Source: an uncultured Alphaproteobacteria bacterium (GTDB lineage Bacteria > Pseudomonadota > Alphaproteobacteria > Micavibrionales > Micavibrionaceae). From it: DNA of 64,000 bases. Below are positions 53,689 to 63,651 of the stretch, piece by piece (position 1 is the stretch's first letter; each line of letters starts with the position of its first letter). The stretch covers positions 620,001 to 684,000 of the forward strand of contig CAMLMC010000001.1 in assembly GCA_946481075.1 (NCBI GenBank). The letters are read 5' to 3'. The notes beneath the pieces are model-generated. The model was not told where the DNA came from. It did not search any database and saw nothing but the letters and a program-made list of their open reading frames with translations. The translations under genes and the position numbers were made by a program.

Positions 53689-56436
53689 ATGCTGCTTAAC
53701 TTCGCCATGAAACTGTTCGGCTCCTCTAACGAGCGCCAGCTTCGCCGTCTCTATAGCAAGATCGAGCCGATCAACGCGCTCGAACCCCAATTCGAGAAGC
53801 TGAGCGATTCCGAACTTCAGGGCAAAACGAACGAATTCCGCCAGCGCATCGCCAATGGCGAAAAGCTGGATTCCATCCTGCCCGAGGCCTTTGCCACGGT
53901 AAGGGAGGCGTCAAAACGCGTTTTGGGTATGCGCCCGTTCGATGTCCAGCTGATCGGCGGGCTTGTCCTGCACGAAGGCAAGATCGCGGAAATGCGTACG
54001 GGGGAAGGTAAAACCCTTGTCGCCACCATGCCGACCTATCTGAATGCCATTGAAGGCAAGGGCGTGCATGTCGTTACGGTGAACGACTATCTCGCACGGC
54101 GCGACTCCGAATGGATGGGACAACTTCACAATTGGCTGGGCCTGAGCGTAGGCACAATCACAGCGAACCTGTCCGATGCAGAGCGTCAGGCCGCGTACGC
54201 ATCGGATATTACATACGGTACCAACAACGAATTTGGGTTTGATTACCTGCGCGACAATATGAAATTCCGTCTGGAACAGATGGTTCAACGGCCTTTCAAT
54301 TTCGCGATCGTGGACGAAGTCGATTCCATTTTGATCGACGAAGCGCGTACGCCGCTTATCATCTCCGGCCCGTCCGAAGGTTCGGTCGAAATGTATCGTC
54401 AGGTCAATACGATTATCCCGCGCCTGCAACCGCAGGATTACGAAATTGACGAAAAAGGCAAGAACGTCTCCCTGACCGAAGACGGCAACGAACATGTGGA
54501 GGAGCTTTTGCGCGCCGAAGGTATTATGCCCGAAGGCAATATGTATGATGCGCAGAACATCAGCCTCGTCCACCATGTCAATCAGGCGCTCCGGGCCCAC
54601 AAGATGTTCGCGCGTGATACCGATTACATCGTCAAGGATGACAAGGTTATCATTATCGATGAATTCACGGGCCGCATGATGGAAGGCCGCCGTTATTCCG
54701 AAGGCCTGCATCAGGCATTGGAAGCCAAGGAAAATGTAAAAATCCAGAACGAAAACCAGACTCTGGCTTCCATCACCTTCCAGAATTACTTCCGCCTCTA
54801 CCCCAAACTGTCCGGCATGACCGGCACAGCGCAGACAGAAGCCACGGAATTTGCGCAAATCTATAATCTCGGTGTGGTTGACATGCCAACCAACGTGCCC
54901 GTTGCGCGCCAAGACCACGACGACCTTATTTATAAGTCCATGCAGGACAAATATGAGGCGATTGTGAACCTGATCGCCGAATGCCGTGAACGCCAGCAAC
55001 CGGTTCTCGTCGGCACCGTTTCCATCGAAAAATCGGAATTGCTGTCCGACTTCCTGAAAAAGCGCAAGATACCCCACAACGTCCTGAACGCGCGATACCA
55101 CGAGCAGGAAGCCAGCATCATATCGCAGGCGGGACGCCCCGGCGCGGTCACCATTGCCACCAACATGGCGGGGCGCGGAACCGACATCAAACTCGGCGGC
55201 AACCTCGATATGCGCATCGCGATGGAAGTTGATCCTGCATGGGATGATGCCAAGAAAGAGGCCGCGATCGACCAGATCACGCGGGAAGTCAAACGCGATT
55301 CCGAAGTCGTCAAGAATGCCGGCGGTCTTTATGTGATTGGTACAGAACGCCACGAATCCCGCCGCATCGACAACCAGCTGCGCGGCCGTTCGGGCCGTCA
55401 GGGCGATCCCGGCGCGTCTATCTTCTTCCTGTCCGTGGAAGATGACCTGATGCGCATTTTCGCCGCCGACAAGATGGAAGCGCTCCTCAAATCCCAAATC
55501 GGGCTGAAGGATGGCGAGGCGCTTTCTCATCGCTGGCTGTCCAGCGCGCTGGAACGCGCGCAAGCGAGAGTCGAACAGCAAAACTTTGAAATCCGTAAAA
55601 ACCTTCTGAAGTTCGACAACGTGATGAACGATCAGCGCAAAGTCATTTATGAACAGCGCCGCGAAATCATGGAGGCCGATGAAGATCTCGACGACCTCAT
55701 CGTCGAAATGCGTGAAGACGTTATCAACGATCTGGTCGCCCGCACCTGTCCGCAAGGTGCCTATGCCGAACAATTCGATGCGCAGACACTTCATACCGAA
55801 ATCATGCGTCTCTTCAACATCAACCTGCCGGTGGAAGACTGGGTCAAGGAAGACGGCATCGACGCGGAAATCATTCTGGAACGGGTTCACAAGGCCGCCG
55901 AAGACCTGATGAACCGCAAGCTCGAAATTGCGGGCCGCGAACCGTTCCGCCGCATGGCCAAGACCTTTATCCTGCAAAGCCTCGACCAGCACTGGAAAGA
56001 ACATCTTCTTGGCCTTGACCATCTTCGCACAGGTATCAACCTGCGCGCGTTCGGACAGCGTGACCCGCTGAATGAATACAAGGCCGAAGCCTTTGCGATG
56101 TTCCAGAACATGATGAACAACCTGCGCGAGGCCGTCACTCAAACCCTCGCCTATGTTGAAATCAATGTCAGTCCCGAAGTACTGGCGGCCCTGCAAAAAC
56201 AGGCGGAAGAAGAGGCAAAGGCGATTGCAACACAAGAAGGCCGTTCCGATCCTGCATTGATGGGTCTTGGCGAAATGGCAAACAATCAGCCACAACGCAG
56301 CGGCCCGACCGTCGTCCCCTACAAAAAGACGGCGTTTGATCAGAACGACCCCGCCACATGGGGCGACACGCAGCGTAACGCCCCCTGCCCTTGCGGATCG
56401 GGCAAGAAATACAAACACTGCCACGGCGCTGTTTAA
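53689..56436 (+). CDS. secA: Preprotein translocase ATPase SecA
   Basis: 915 residues from [11 protein letters not shown], with AAAGGA upstream; an earlier in-frame ATG at 53668 overlaps the repeat and is less suitable. SecA drives Sec-dependent export through SecYEG. Walker A MRTGEGKT at 102-109, [19 protein letters not shown] near 210, the IRA2/helical scaffold, and a zinc-binding tail ([15 protein letters not shown]). Length and domains are standard. An intrinsic terminator follows at once. Confidence 0.97.
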   Translation: MLLNFAMKLFGSSNERQLRRLYSKIEPINALEPQFEKLSDSELQGKTNEFRQRIANGEKLDSILPEAFATVREASKRVLGMRPFDVQLIGGLVLHEGKIAEMRTGEGKTLVATMPTYLNAIEGKGVHVVTVNDYLARRDSEWMGQLHNWLGLSVGTITANLSDAERQAAYASDITYGTNNEFGFDYLRDNMKFRLEQMVQRPFNFAIVDEVDSILIDEARTPLIISGPSEGSVEMYRQVNTIIPRLQPQDYEIDEKGKNVSLTEDGNEHVEELLRAEGIMPEGNMYDAQNISLVHHVNQALRAHKMFARDTDYIVKDDKVIIIDEFTGRMMEGRRYSEGLHQALEAKENVKIQNENQTLASITFQNYFRLYPKLSGMTGTAQTEATEFAQIYNLGVVDMPTNVPVARQDHDDLIYKSMQDKYEAIVNLIAECRERQQPVLVGTVSIEKSELLSDFLKKRKIPHNVLNARYHEQEASIISQAGRPGAVTIATNMAGRGTDIKLGGNLDMRIAMEVDPAWDDAKKEAAIDQITREVKRDSEVVKNAGGLYVIGTERHESRRIDNQLRGRSGRQGDPGASIFFLSVEDDLMRIFAADKMEALLKSQIGLKDGEALSHRWLSSALERAQARVEQQNFEIRKNLLKFDNVMNDQRKVIYEQRREIMEADEDLDDLIVEMREDVINDLVARTCPQGAYAEQFDAQTLHTEIMRLFNINLPVEDWVKEDGIDAEIILERVHKAAEDLMNRKLEIAGREPFRRMAKTFILQSLDQHWKEHLLGLDHLRTGINLRAFGQRDPLNEYKAEAFAMFQNMMNNLREAVTQTLAYVEINVSPEVLAALQKQAEEEAKAIATQEGRSDPALMGLGEMANNQPQRSGPTVVPYKKTAFDQNDPATWGDTQRNAPCPCGSGKKYKHCHGAV

Positions 56437-56441
56437 AATTT

Positions 56442-56467
56442 AAAGGGGCCTGAATGGCCCCTTTTTT
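56442..56467. terminator. Bidirectional terminator after secA
   Basis: AAAGGGGCC-TGAAT-GGCCCCTTT stem followed by a T run on the plus strand; on the minus strand the A/T run also fits, so it likely ends both secA and the convergent 103-residue gene. Confidence 0.85.
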
Positions 56468-56777
56468 ATTCCTGATAATTACCGGTGGCGGATTTCGGCT
56501 TGCGCGGATCCCCGCTAAAGGAATTGGCCCTTTTTTGTTTCTTTGTTTTCCTTGCCGGCACGGCAGTGTCTTTATAATCACCATTATAATGATATGAATG
56601 GTTATTGCCGCGTTTTATTTTCACCTGATCATACGGCATGATGAATTTGGGCTTTGCATTTAAGTTGCCAATATATCTTGCGGCGTCATCGCCGTTGAAA
56701 GTCGGCGGAGAAGATTTGCCCGCATGGGCATTCGGCAGGAACGCAAACAATGCGAAGCAAAATAAAAACTTTTTCAT
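56466..56777 (-). CDS. Small secreted hypothetical protein, 103 aa
   Basis: 103 residues with a signal peptide (MKKFLFCFALFAFLPNAHA, cleavage about 19) and a basic, Asn/Lys-rich mature part with the phrase NHSYHYNGDYKD and a Lys/Arg-rich tail. No family recognised. The next gene upstream (56786) begins 9 bases away and shares the same style, a signal peptide plus a short basic mature chain, so the two may be a paralogous or co-operating pair. Confidence 0.6.
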   Translation of the reverse strand: MKKFLFCFALFAFLPNAHAGKSSPPTFNGDDAARYIGNLNAKPKFIMPYDQVKIKRGNNHSYHYNGDYKDTAVPARKTKKQKRANSFSGDPRKPKSATGNYQE

Positions 56778-56785
56778 CCCGATCC

Positions 56786-57136
56786 TTAATTACGGTATTT
56801 TTTGATCAGCTTCTGCCGCGCTTCATTCGCATCATCGACACAGCGGCGATATTTGCGCTCGCCCAAACCCGAACATGCCGAAAGGATATCCTGATTCTGC
56901 CGCTGGTTGTAATTAAAGGTTCGGGGCGGTAATCCGCGGCCGATATAGAGACGGTCATCGCCATTGTAGATGTAATAATTTTCATTCAGGTCACGCTTCA
57001 TCTCTTCGAAATGACGGCGTGATTTTTGAAGTTCGCGCTCGGTTATTTTACGCCCGCCGATATACAAACCGTCTTGCGCCATAACATCAGGCGAAAAAAC
57101 GCAAAGCATGATCAGGATAAAAATGAAATTCTTCAC
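56786..57136 (-). CDS. Small secreted hypothetical protein, 116 aa
   Basis: 116 residues with a signal peptide (MKNFIFILIMLCVFSPDVMA, cleavage about 20). The mature part contains LYIGGRKITERELQKSRRHF and YYIYNGDDRLYIGRGLPPRT, and ends with two Cys-containing helices (SACSGLGERKYRRCVDDANE). The YNGD motif also occurs in the neighbouring 103-residue protein, suggesting shared ancestry or ligand. Its start overlaps the aroB stop (minus strand, ATGA type), so they are translated together. Confidence 0.65.
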   Translation of the reverse strand: MKNFIFILIMLCVFSPDVMAQDGLYIGGRKITERELQKSRRHFEEMKRDLNENYYIYNGDDRLYIGRGLPPRTFNYNQRQNQDILSACSGLGERKYRRCVDDANEARQKLIKKYRN

Positions 57137-58248
57137 AGCGAGGCCTCCACAATAGATTCTACGTCATCGAGGTTAACATCCTTCGATGCAAAGGCCTGCC
57201 CGATACCGCGAACAAGGATGAATGTGATACGTCCTGCCATCGCTTTTTTGTCGTGCGCCATGAGGGCGACAATATCCTTCGCGTTATCGCTGAGTTTCGG
57301 ATTGATCTGCCTGATCTCGGTCTTCAATCCGCAGGCCGATAAATGTTTCTCCATGCGCGTGGCATCTTGCCCGGGGCATAGTCCCATTTTCACGCACAAC
57401 CGGAACGCCAGCACCATGCCGATGCTCACCGCCTCTCCATGCAACAGGCGCCCGTCATATCCGGCACTGGCCTCCAGCGCATGGGCGAAAGTATGGCCGA
57501 GGTTGAGCAGCGCGCGATTGCCGCCTTGTTGCTCACGCTCGTCATCGCCCACAATCGCGGCCTTGGCGGCACAGCTTTTTTCAATGGCATGGATCAGTTG
57601 TTCTGGTTTCAGCGCGAGGACATGCCTGCCATTTTCTTCCAACCAGTTGTAAAACTCCGCATCACCTAGCAAACCATATTTAACAATCTCGGCGTATCCT
57701 GCCTTCAGCTCGCGCTCCGGCAATGTCTTCAAAACATCGGTGTCGCACAGAACGGCGGCGGGCTGATAAAAAGACCCGATCAGGTTTTTTCCCTGCGGCG
57801 CATTGATCCCCGTTTTACCACCGACGGATGAATCCACTTGCGCCAGAAGCGTTGTCGGAATTTGCACGAACGGAATACCGCGCATCACGATAGAGGCCGC
57901 AAAGCCCCCAAGGTCGCCGATCACGCCGCCGCCCATCACGATCATCACCGAATGGCGGTCCACATGATGGTCGAGCATCCAGTCAGTGACGGTTTGCAGA
58001 TAATCGAATGACTTGCTGGCCTCCCCGCCTTCCGCCGCGAGCGTTTCTATGCGCGTGGCCTTGCCTGAAAGGGATTTTTTCAAAACATCCATCGCGGCGG
58101 CGACATTCTTGTCATAGAGGATGAACACATTGCGTCCCGATAGGTCCAGTGGAATGAGATCTGCCGCGCGGGACAGCAAACCCGCCCCGATATAGATGGG
58201 GTATGACCGTTCGGCCAGATTGACGTTTAATGTTTTAAAACCGCTCAT
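57133..58248 (-). CDS. aroB: 3-dehydroquinate synthase
   Basis: 371 residues; second step of the shikimate pathway, NAD- and metal-dependent. The motifs MVMGGGVIGDLGGFAASIVMRG, in parts MGGGVIGDLGG near 104 and FVQIPTTLLAQVDSSVGGKT near 128, and GHTFAHALE near 258 are diagnostic. It overlaps aroK by 4 bases (stop-start), the classic aroK-aroB pairing. Confidence 0.96.
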   Translation of the reverse strand: MSGFKTLNVNLAERSYPIYIGAGLLSRAADLIPLDLSGRNVFILYDKNVAAAMDVLKKSLSGKATRIETLAAEGGEASKSFDYLQTVTDWMLDHHVDRHSVMIVMGGGVIGDLGGFAASIVMRGIPFVQIPTTLLAQVDSSVGGKTGINAPQGKNLIGSFYQPAAVLCDTDVLKTLPERELKAGYAEIVKYGLLGDAEFYNWLEENGRHVLALKPEQLIHAIEKSCAAKAAIVGDDEREQQGGNRALLNLGHTFAHALEASAGYDGRLLHGEAVSIGMVLAFRLCVKMGLCPGQDATRMEKHLSACGLKTEIRQINPKLSDNAKDIVALMAHDKKAMAGRITFILVRGIGQAFASKDVNLDDVESIVEASL

Positions 58249-58802
58249 CGCTTTTCCTTTAGATATGCCGCCATCAAACTCAACAACCGCCCCGCCGCCA
58301 CCTCCGGTTCCGATTCGTCGGTTTGCAAATGTACTTGCGCGCGCTCATACACAGGATAACGCTTTTCCATCAGCCCCTTTAAAATATCTTCGGGATTACC
58401 GGCTTTGAGAAGCGGACGCTTGTCGTTACGCCCCGTGCGTTCCAGCAGGATATCCAGATCGGCCTTTAACCAGACTGTCAGCGCCTTACCAAAGACCAGT
58501 TCCGCCGTCTCCGGATTCATGATCGCGCCGCCGCCGGGGGCCACCACCTTGATTTCATCGGACAGCAGCCGTGCAATGACCTTGCGTTCCAGATCGCGAA
58601 AGGCCGGCTCCCCATGCGTTTCGAAAATATCGGCCACCGACATGCCCGCCGCCAGTTCGATTTCATGGTCGGCATCGACAAACGGCAGTCCAAGGGCCTG
58701 CGCCAGAAGCGCGCCGATTTTCGTCTTACCGGCCCCCATCAGGCCGAGCATCACGATAGGCCTGTCCAACTGTTCCAATATGATCTGTTTGTCATCGGTC
58801 AT
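58245..58802 (-). CDS. aroK: Shikimate kinase
   Basis: 185 residues; phosphorylates shikimate. P loop GLMGAGKT at 20-27, shikimate-binding D-E near DADHEIE (41-47), GGGA near 92 and the LID with NDKRPLL near 125. First gene of the aroK-aroB unit. An AT-rich gap divergent from the small 46-residue gene precedes it. Confidence 0.95.
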   Translation of the reverse strand: MTDDKQIILEQLDRPIVMLGLMGAGKTKIGALLAQALGLPFVDADHEIELAAGMSVADIFETHGEPAFRDLERKVIARLLSDEIKVVAPGGGAIMNPETAELVFGKALTVWLKADLDILLERTGRNDKRPLLKAGNPEDILKGLMEKRYPVYERAQVHLQTDESEPEVAAGRLLSLMAAYLKEKR

Positions 58803-58917
58803 TTGCCATGTTTATGCCATGAATAATTGAAAATGTTCAATTGCATTCACGGAGCCTCTTCATTAAGGTTTCTGTATATTTCCAAAACTCCATCCTTCTG
58901 ACTTAGGACATAGGCTC

Positions 58918-59058
58918 ATGAACTTCGGATTCATCAAATTCTTCCTGCTTTTCCTCTTGCTCGCTGTTGGCGGCGTTTTCGCCTTTCTGGTCTTTGCGCC
59001 AATGCCTGTCACGCAGCAGGAAATCGTTGTTGACCTCCCCGCATCCCCAGCCCAGTAA
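58918..59058 (+). CDS. Small membrane protein, 46 aa
   Basis: 46 residues consisting of one membrane helix (about 5-27, FIKFFLLFLLLAVGGVFAFLV) and a short polar tail (PMPVTQQEIVVDLPA). Start ATG lies after a weak GGCTC context, so translation strength is unclear. It is 12 bases upstream of the 542-residue secreted protein gene and xerD, so is likely in one transcript. Not recognised. Confidence 0.55.
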   Translation: MNFGFIKFFLLFLLLAVGGVFAFLVFAPMPVTQQEIVVDLPASPAQ

Positions 59059-59070
59059 GGACGGCCATCC

Positions 59071-60699
59071 ATGCACTTTCTACGCCTTTTCCTTCTTGCC
59101 TTTTTGACATTGGCGCCATGTGCGGCATCCGCACAGGATAAAAACGACGACGCGCCGGCCAAACAGGAAAAACCCGCCAAAGAAAAAGCGGAAAAAGCGG
59201 AAAAGGAGGAACCCGGAAAACCTCAGGTCAATTGGGCAGAGGTGGAATCCACGGGTACCATCGGCTCCGGCAAACAAGGCGGGCTTGAACGGACCGTGTG
59301 GAAAGGCCAGAAACGATCGGAGATCGAATTCCTCCTTTCCCGCCTGCCGGCCGATCCGGCACTGCGCTCCGTGCAATCATTGCAGCGCCGCCTGTTGCTT
59401 TCCAAAACGGATTTCGGCCTGATCGAAAATGATATAGGCCCCCTGCGCGGCCAGGATTTTTTGATCCAGCGCATTCAAAAGCTCATGCAGATGGGGCTTT
59501 ATGATGATGCGTGGGAACTTTACACTCAAAAGGCGGAAGACCCCTATGACGTTTCGATTGCCCAGCAAGGCATGATTCTAATGGTCGCACGGGCCGATCT
59601 CGCAACCGCGTGTCTTGAAGAAAAAGTATTCGCCTCCCGCTATCCCGACGACGATTTCTTTGGCGTGCTGGATAAGGCCTGTTCGAAAACACTGGGCGGG
59701 ACGGCCCCTTCTACCTTTGAGAACAGCAAGGTTTTGCAATCTGTGTACAACGACGCTTCATACAACGTATCGGCATCGTCCTATGAGATCCTCGTAAAAA
59801 TGAGCGATCTGGAGCGCGCACTCGTACTGGCAAACGGCAAGATCAGCTATGACGGCCTTAGCCGCGAAACATTGCGCAGAACGCCCTCTGGAATTGTTTC
59901 CCTCTATGCCCTCGATAAAACCATTCCGGAAGGCGCCGCGGCCATGGTCCGGTCTGAATTGCGGGACCGCGGCATCGCGCCCTATATGCGCAGTGTCATC
60001 AAGGACGACCAGTTCAAGAAGATCAGGGACATGAAGAACCCGGACGAACGCTGGCCGATGATCGAATCGGTTCTGATGGACCCGGCGCGCCGCCCCGCAG
60101 ACCTTGCGCCACTCACAGGATACATCGCGGATGCCAAACCAGCGCAGTTATCCACAGGACTGGTCATAAAAGTGTTGAATGTTTTACTGGCTTCGAATGT
60201 AGAGCTTTCCGACTTCTGGCTTGATGCGGCGCAAAAGAAGGCCGCTGAAAAACCGATTATTTACATATACTTACAGGCCTTCAAGTCTTTGACACCTACG
60301 AAAATCCCAACTTTGGATCAGGATGCGGTGCAGAACGCCCTACTGGGACTTAAACGTAATGAAACGGATCAAATCATTGCTATCATTGAATCTCTGGATA
60401 AAGATGCCGGGTATGACAAGAAAATATTAAGCGCTTATGACAAACATTTAAGCTTGACTTTAGAAAACAGTTATGTAATGCCTTCTCTTGGCTTGAATAT
60501 TCTGCTCGAAACGGCGCCAACCCAAAAACAAACTGGGATAACCGTTTTGGCCAGCTTAAACAGCCTTGCCGCAAACCCGGATAATATGTATTCCGGTGCA
60601 GTGCGTAAGGTCTTGTACAGTATGTTGAATGTGGGGCTTATTGAAGACGCGAAGCTGATCGGATCAGAAATCATCGCAAGCGTCCTGAACAAATATTAA
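59071..60699 (+). CDS. Secreted hypothetical protein, 542 aa
   Basis: A signal peptide (residues 1-22, cleavage near AASAQ) precedes a Lys/Glu-rich linker (about 25-50, EKPAKEKAEKAEKEEPGKP) and a large helical domain. Segments such as FLIQRIQKLMQMGLYDDAWE and TACLEEKVFASRYPDDDFF suggest TPR/HEAT-like helical hairpins. Such proteins occur beside xerD and the shikimate genes in alphaproteobacteria; function unknown, probably periplasmic and envelope-related. Followed after 14 bases by xerD. Confidence 0.75.
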   Translation: MHFLRLFLLAFLTLAPCAASAQDKNDDAPAKQEKPAKEKAEKAEKEEPGKPQVNWAEVESTGTIGSGKQGGLERTVWKGQKRSEIEFLLSRLPADPALRSVQSLQRRLLLSKTDFGLIENDIGPLRGQDFLIQRIQKLMQMGLYDDAWELYTQKAEDPYDVSIAQQGMILMVARADLATACLEEKVFASRYPDDDFFGVLDKACSKTLGGTAPSTFENSKVLQSVYNDASYNVSASSYEILVKMSDLERALVLANGKISYDGLSRETLRRTPSGIVSLYALDKTIPEGAAAMVRSELRDRGIAPYMRSVIKDDQFKKIRDMKNPDERWPMIESVLMDPARRPADLAPLTGYIADAKPAQLSTGLVIKVLNVLLASNVELSDFWLDAAQKKAAEKPIIYIYLQAFKSLTPTKIPTLDQDAVQNALLGLKRNETDQIIAIIESLDKDAGYDKKILSAYDKHLSLTLENSYVMPSLGLNILLETAPTQKQTGITVLASLNSLAANPDNMYSGAVRKVLYSMLNVGLIEDAKLIGSEIIASVLNKY

Positions 60700-60713
60700 G
60701 GAGAATAATAAAA

Positions 60714-61706
60714 ATGGCTCGTCCAGGTCGTCCGAAACTACCAAAACCGAATCTGCATGGTTCGATCGACGCGTTTCTTGATATGCTGACCGCTGAACGC
60801 GGCGCGGCGCTCAATACACGCCATGCATACTGGCGCGACCTTGCCGATGTCAGCCTGTTCCTGAAAGAACAGCGCAAGGTTGACGTCGATACGGCCACAA
60901 CCGCCGATATCAAGGCCTACCTCGATCACCTCGCGAATAAACAGCATGTGAAGGGTAAGAATACATCGCAGATCGCCGTGCGCACCGTTGCGCGCCGCCT
61001 CTCCGCCCTGCGCCAGTTCTACCGCTACCTCGTGTCCGAAAACATCCGCAAGGATGACCCGACAACGACGATCGAAAGCCCGAAACAAGGCCGCACATTG
61101 CCGAAAACATTGTCCGAAGCCGAAGTGAACACGCTGATCAAAACAGCGGCTGGCCAAGGCGGTGCGGATTCCCTTCGTCTCGTCTGCCTGCTCGAAATGC
61201 TTTACGCCACCGGCCTCCGCGTTTCCGAACTCGTCGGTCTGCCGCTCTCGGCTATTTCCGAAGATGCTCAGTTCCTGATGGTTGATGGTAAAGGCGGACG
61301 TGAACGCATGGTTCCGCTCTCCGACCCTGCGCAAAAGGCCCTGAAGGAATATCAGGCCGTTCGCCCGCAATTCATCGGCAGCGAAAACCGCGCGGCCCAG
61401 GAAAAATGGTTGTTCCCATCCCGTACATCGGAAAGCGGCCACCTGACACGTCAGCGTTTTGCACAGCTTCTGAAAGACCTCTCCCGCGCGGCAGAGATCG
61501 ATGAAGAACGTGTATCACCGCACATCCTGCGTCACGCTTTCGCAACACACCTTCTGTCCCGCGGCGCGGATCTGCGTTCCGTTCAAAAGATGCTCGGCCA
61601 CGCCGATATCGCGACAACGCAAATCTATACGCACATCGTTGGCGGCGGTCTGAAAAAGACAGTCGAAGAAAAACACCCGATGGGCAAAAAAGCCGGAACA
61701 CGCTAA
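60714..61706 (+). CDS. xerD: Tyrosine recombinase XerD
   Basis: 330 residues. XerC/XerD resolve chromosome dimers at dif near the division septum. Catalytic residues are Arg169 (ATGLRVSEL), Lys193 (GKGGRE), His270-Arg273 (HILRHAF), His296 (LGHAD) and Tyr305 (QIYTHI). The N-terminal core-binding domain includes DAFLDMLTAERGAALNTRHAYW. Slightly longer than E. coli XerD by a short N- and C-terminal extension. Terminator follows. Confidence 0.92.
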   Translation: MARPGRPKLPKPNLHGSIDAFLDMLTAERGAALNTRHAYWRDLADVSLFLKEQRKVDVDTATTADIKAYLDHLANKQHVKGKNTSQIAVRTVARRLSALRQFYRYLVSENIRKDDPTTTIESPKQGRTLPKTLSEAEVNTLIKTAAGQGGADSLRLVCLLEMLYATGLRVSELVGLPLSAISEDAQFLMVDGKGGRERMVPLSDPAQKALKEYQAVRPQFIGSENRAAQEKWLFPSRTSESGHLTRQRFAQLLKDLSRAAEIDEERVSPHILRHAFATHLLSRGADLRSVQKMLGHADIATTQIYTHIVGGGLKKTVEEKHPMGKKAGTR

Positions 61707-61727
61707 CCCGGCGCGGCAACCAAATAC

Positions 61728-61757
61728 AAAAGACAGGCCGCAAAGCCTGTCTTTTTT
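61728..61757 (+). terminator. Intrinsic terminator after xerD
   Basis: AAAAGACAGGC-CGCAAA-GCCTGTCTTTTTTC: a near-perfect stem with a U run, 22 bases past the xerD stop. Confidence 0.85.
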
Positions 61758-61775
61758 CTTAAGGGGGAAATTACA

Positions 61776-62090
61776 ATGAGCGAACAAAAGAAAAGCCTAT
61801 GGGCGCGTCTTGTTCCGACAGGTGATAACCAAGTCAAAACTATCAATGTTGACGACCTATGCGGCAAGAGCGTTGGGGATTATGAATCTCTTAGATCGGA
61901 ACTAAGCGCCCGCCTTGATAGGTTGCAAAAACGTGGCGTTGAAAGCATTTCTATGACGTTTCAAAGAGGTGTATCTACGACGTTTGAGGGAATGTGGGTT
62001 TTGAACAATGTCATTCGTCAATATGAGGAAGACGCCTTGGAATTTAAGACAATCGGTCCCTCAGACAAAGTCATAGAACTAACCCCCTGA
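61776..62090 (+). CDS. Hypothetical protein, 104 aa
   Basis: 104 residues, no signal or membrane segment. Mixed alpha/beta, with VGDYESLRSELSARLDRLQKRG (given in parts as DYESLRSELSARLDRLQKRG) and FEGMWVLNNVIRQYEEDALEF. Not recognised. AAGGGGG provides the ribosome site. It is isolated by a terminator upstream and has an AT-richer look than xerD and accA beside it. Confidence 0.55.
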   Translation: MSEQKKSLWARLVPTGDNQVKTINVDDLCGKSVGDYESLRSELSARLDRLQKRGVESISMTFQRGVSTTFEGMWVLNNVIRQYEEDALEFKTIGPSDKVIELTP

Positions 62091-62188
62091 TATTCCACAA
62101 AACACCTGTTGCAGTGCATAAAATTGTGTTCACCGCGCCACAATTATGCTTTAAAACTAGTCGCTTGGAACAACTTTAGAGAAGACTT

Positions 62189-63130
62189 ATGAGCCAACTC
62201 GAATTTGAAAAACCGATCCTCGAACTGGAAGGCAAAATTGCCGAGCTGCGGAACATGGGCAGCGATTCCACGATCAGCATTACCGAGGAAATCGGTCGCA
62301 TGCAGGGCAAGGTGTCAAAGTTGCTGCATACCACCTATTCCAAACTGACGCCGGCGCAGAAAGTGCAAGTTGCACGCCATGGCGGCCGCCCCCACTTCCT
62401 TGACTATGTGAATGGGATGATCACAGACTTCACACCGCTTGCGGGTGACCGCGCGTTCGGTGAAGATCAGGCGCTGATCGGCGGCCTTGGCCGCTTCAAC
62501 GGCCAGTCTGTTGTCATCATGGGACAGGAACGCGGGCACGATACCGAAACCCGCCTGCGCCACAATTTCGGCATGGCCCGCCCCGAAGGTTACCGCAAGG
62601 CACAGCGCCTGATGGAAATGGCGGACCAGTTCCAGATTCCTATTATTACACTCGTTGATACCGCCGGCGCCTATCCGGGCCGCGATGCCGAAGAACGCGG
62701 TCAGGCACAGGCGATCGCCAAATCCATCGAGGTTTGCCTCAATGTACAAGTGCCGATTGTTTCCGTTGTGATCGGCGAAGGCGGATCGGGCGGCGCAATC
62801 GCGATTGCGACAGCGGACCGTATCTACATGCTGGAGCATTCCATCTATTCCGTGATCTCGCCGGAAGGCTGCGCCTCCATCCTTTGGCGCTCCGCCGCCA
62901 ACGCAGCAGAGGCTGCCGCCGCGCTGAAACTGACCGCGCAGGATATGTACGACCTCAAACTGATCGATGGCATCATTGCCGAACCCGTCGGCGGCGCGCA
63001 ACGTCACAAGGAAGAAACGATACAGTCGGTCGCCCTGCAAATCCGTAGCGCGCTTTCGGACCTTACACCATGGGATGGCCCCGCCCTGAAAAAGGCCCGC
63101 GCCAAAAAATTCCTCGCAATGGGGCGGTAA
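62189..63130 (+). CDS. accA: Acetyl-CoA carboxylase carboxyltransferase subunit alpha
   Basis: 313 residues; transfers carboxyl from biotin to acetyl-CoA to make malonyl-CoA for fatty acid synthesis. Family motifs are EFEKPILELEGKIAEL near 4, VARHGGRPHFLDYVNG near 60, DTAGAYPGRDAEERGQ near 156 and EGGSGGAIAIATAD near 198. Start ATG shortly after GAAGA. A bidirectional terminator follows. Confidence 0.96.
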   Translation: MSQLEFEKPILELEGKIAELRNMGSDSTISITEEIGRMQGKVSKLLHTTYSKLTPAQKVQVARHGGRPHFLDYVNGMITDFTPLAGDRAFGEDQALIGGLGRFNGQSVVIMGQERGHDTETRLRHNFGMARPEGYRKAQRLMEMADQFQIPIITLVDTAGAYPGRDAEERGQAQAIAKSIEVCLNVQVPIVSVVIGEGGSGGAIAIATADRIYMLEHSIYSVISPEGCASILWRSAANAAEAAAALKLTAQDMYDLKLIDGIIAEPVGGAQRHKEETIQSVALQIRSALSDLTPWDGPALKKARAKKFLAMGR

Positions 63131-63136
63131 AATATA

Positions 63137-63162
63137 AAAACCCCGCTCAATGGCGGGGTTTT
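63137..63162. terminator. Bidirectional terminator after accA
   Basis: AAAACCCCGC-TCAATG-GCGGGGTTTT stem, with T runs on both strands, between accA and the convergent 126-residue gene. Confidence 0.85.
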
Positions 63163-63166
63163 AAAT

Positions 63167-63547
63167 TTACGGCGAAGGGGGGCGGACACTTATATAACGT
63201 TGTCCCGTTTCCGTTATCTCGTAATTCAAAAATGGTCCGTTTTGAAGATGGTCCCCCACAACCCCAAATCCCATCAGGGCCGCCATGGATAAGGCAGCAA
63301 GCTTGTATTGAGCCAGTACAGGAAACTCCCGATCCTCCTTTTTGAGGGCAAGCTGTGCAATATAAAGAACTGACAAGGCTGTTAAGGCTGGACCAATGTT
63401 TTCTACGACCGCTTCCGCAATTATAGGTTCGGAAATTTTTTTCGCTGCCACCGAGGCAATTTGCGTTCCACCAAGCATCGCGGTAAAGGGCAAGACAAAG
63501 CCATAAAGGCCCATTTCAGCCGTATGAAACATAGTGCGCAGTGACAT
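63167..63547 (-). CDS. Small membrane protein, 126 aa
   Basis: 126 residues from MSLRTMFHTAEMGL, chosen because GGGGGGATC lies just before the ATG; longer open frame to 63607 lacks that. Hydrophobic stretches at about 10-30 (GLYGFVLPFTAMLGGTQIAS), 49-64 (GPALTALSVLYIAQLA) and 81-96 (YKLAALSMAALMGFGV) suggest three membrane helices. Not recognised. It is flanked by intrinsic terminators on both sides, so it is a single-gene unit. Confidence 0.65.
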   Translation of the reverse strand: MSLRTMFHTAEMGLYGFVLPFTAMLGGTQIASVAAKKISEPIIAEAVVENIGPALTALSVLYIAQLALKKEDREFPVLAQYKLAALSMAALMGFGVVGDHLQNGPFLNYEITETGQRYISVRPPSP

Positions 63548-63608
63548 GATCCCCCCAGAAAAACAACTTATGAAAAGATAAAAATCATAATTGAAATAAT
63601 GATGCAAT

Positions 63609-63635
63609 AAAAACCCCGCTCTTCGGCGGGGTTTT
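63609..63635 (-). terminator. Terminator after the ribbon-helix-helix gene
   Basis: Minus-strand AACCCCGCC-GAAG-AGCGGGGTT stem followed by TTTATT, located 17-43 bases past the stop of the gene ending at 63652. Confidence 0.8.
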
Positions 63636-63651
63636 CTTGAAGGGCAAATGA

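Noticed and set aside
53911..56424. 837-residue open frame antisense to secA
   Set aside because: It mirrors the secA codon structure of a GC-rich gene, has no family features or ribosome site, and SecA on the other strand is unmistakable.
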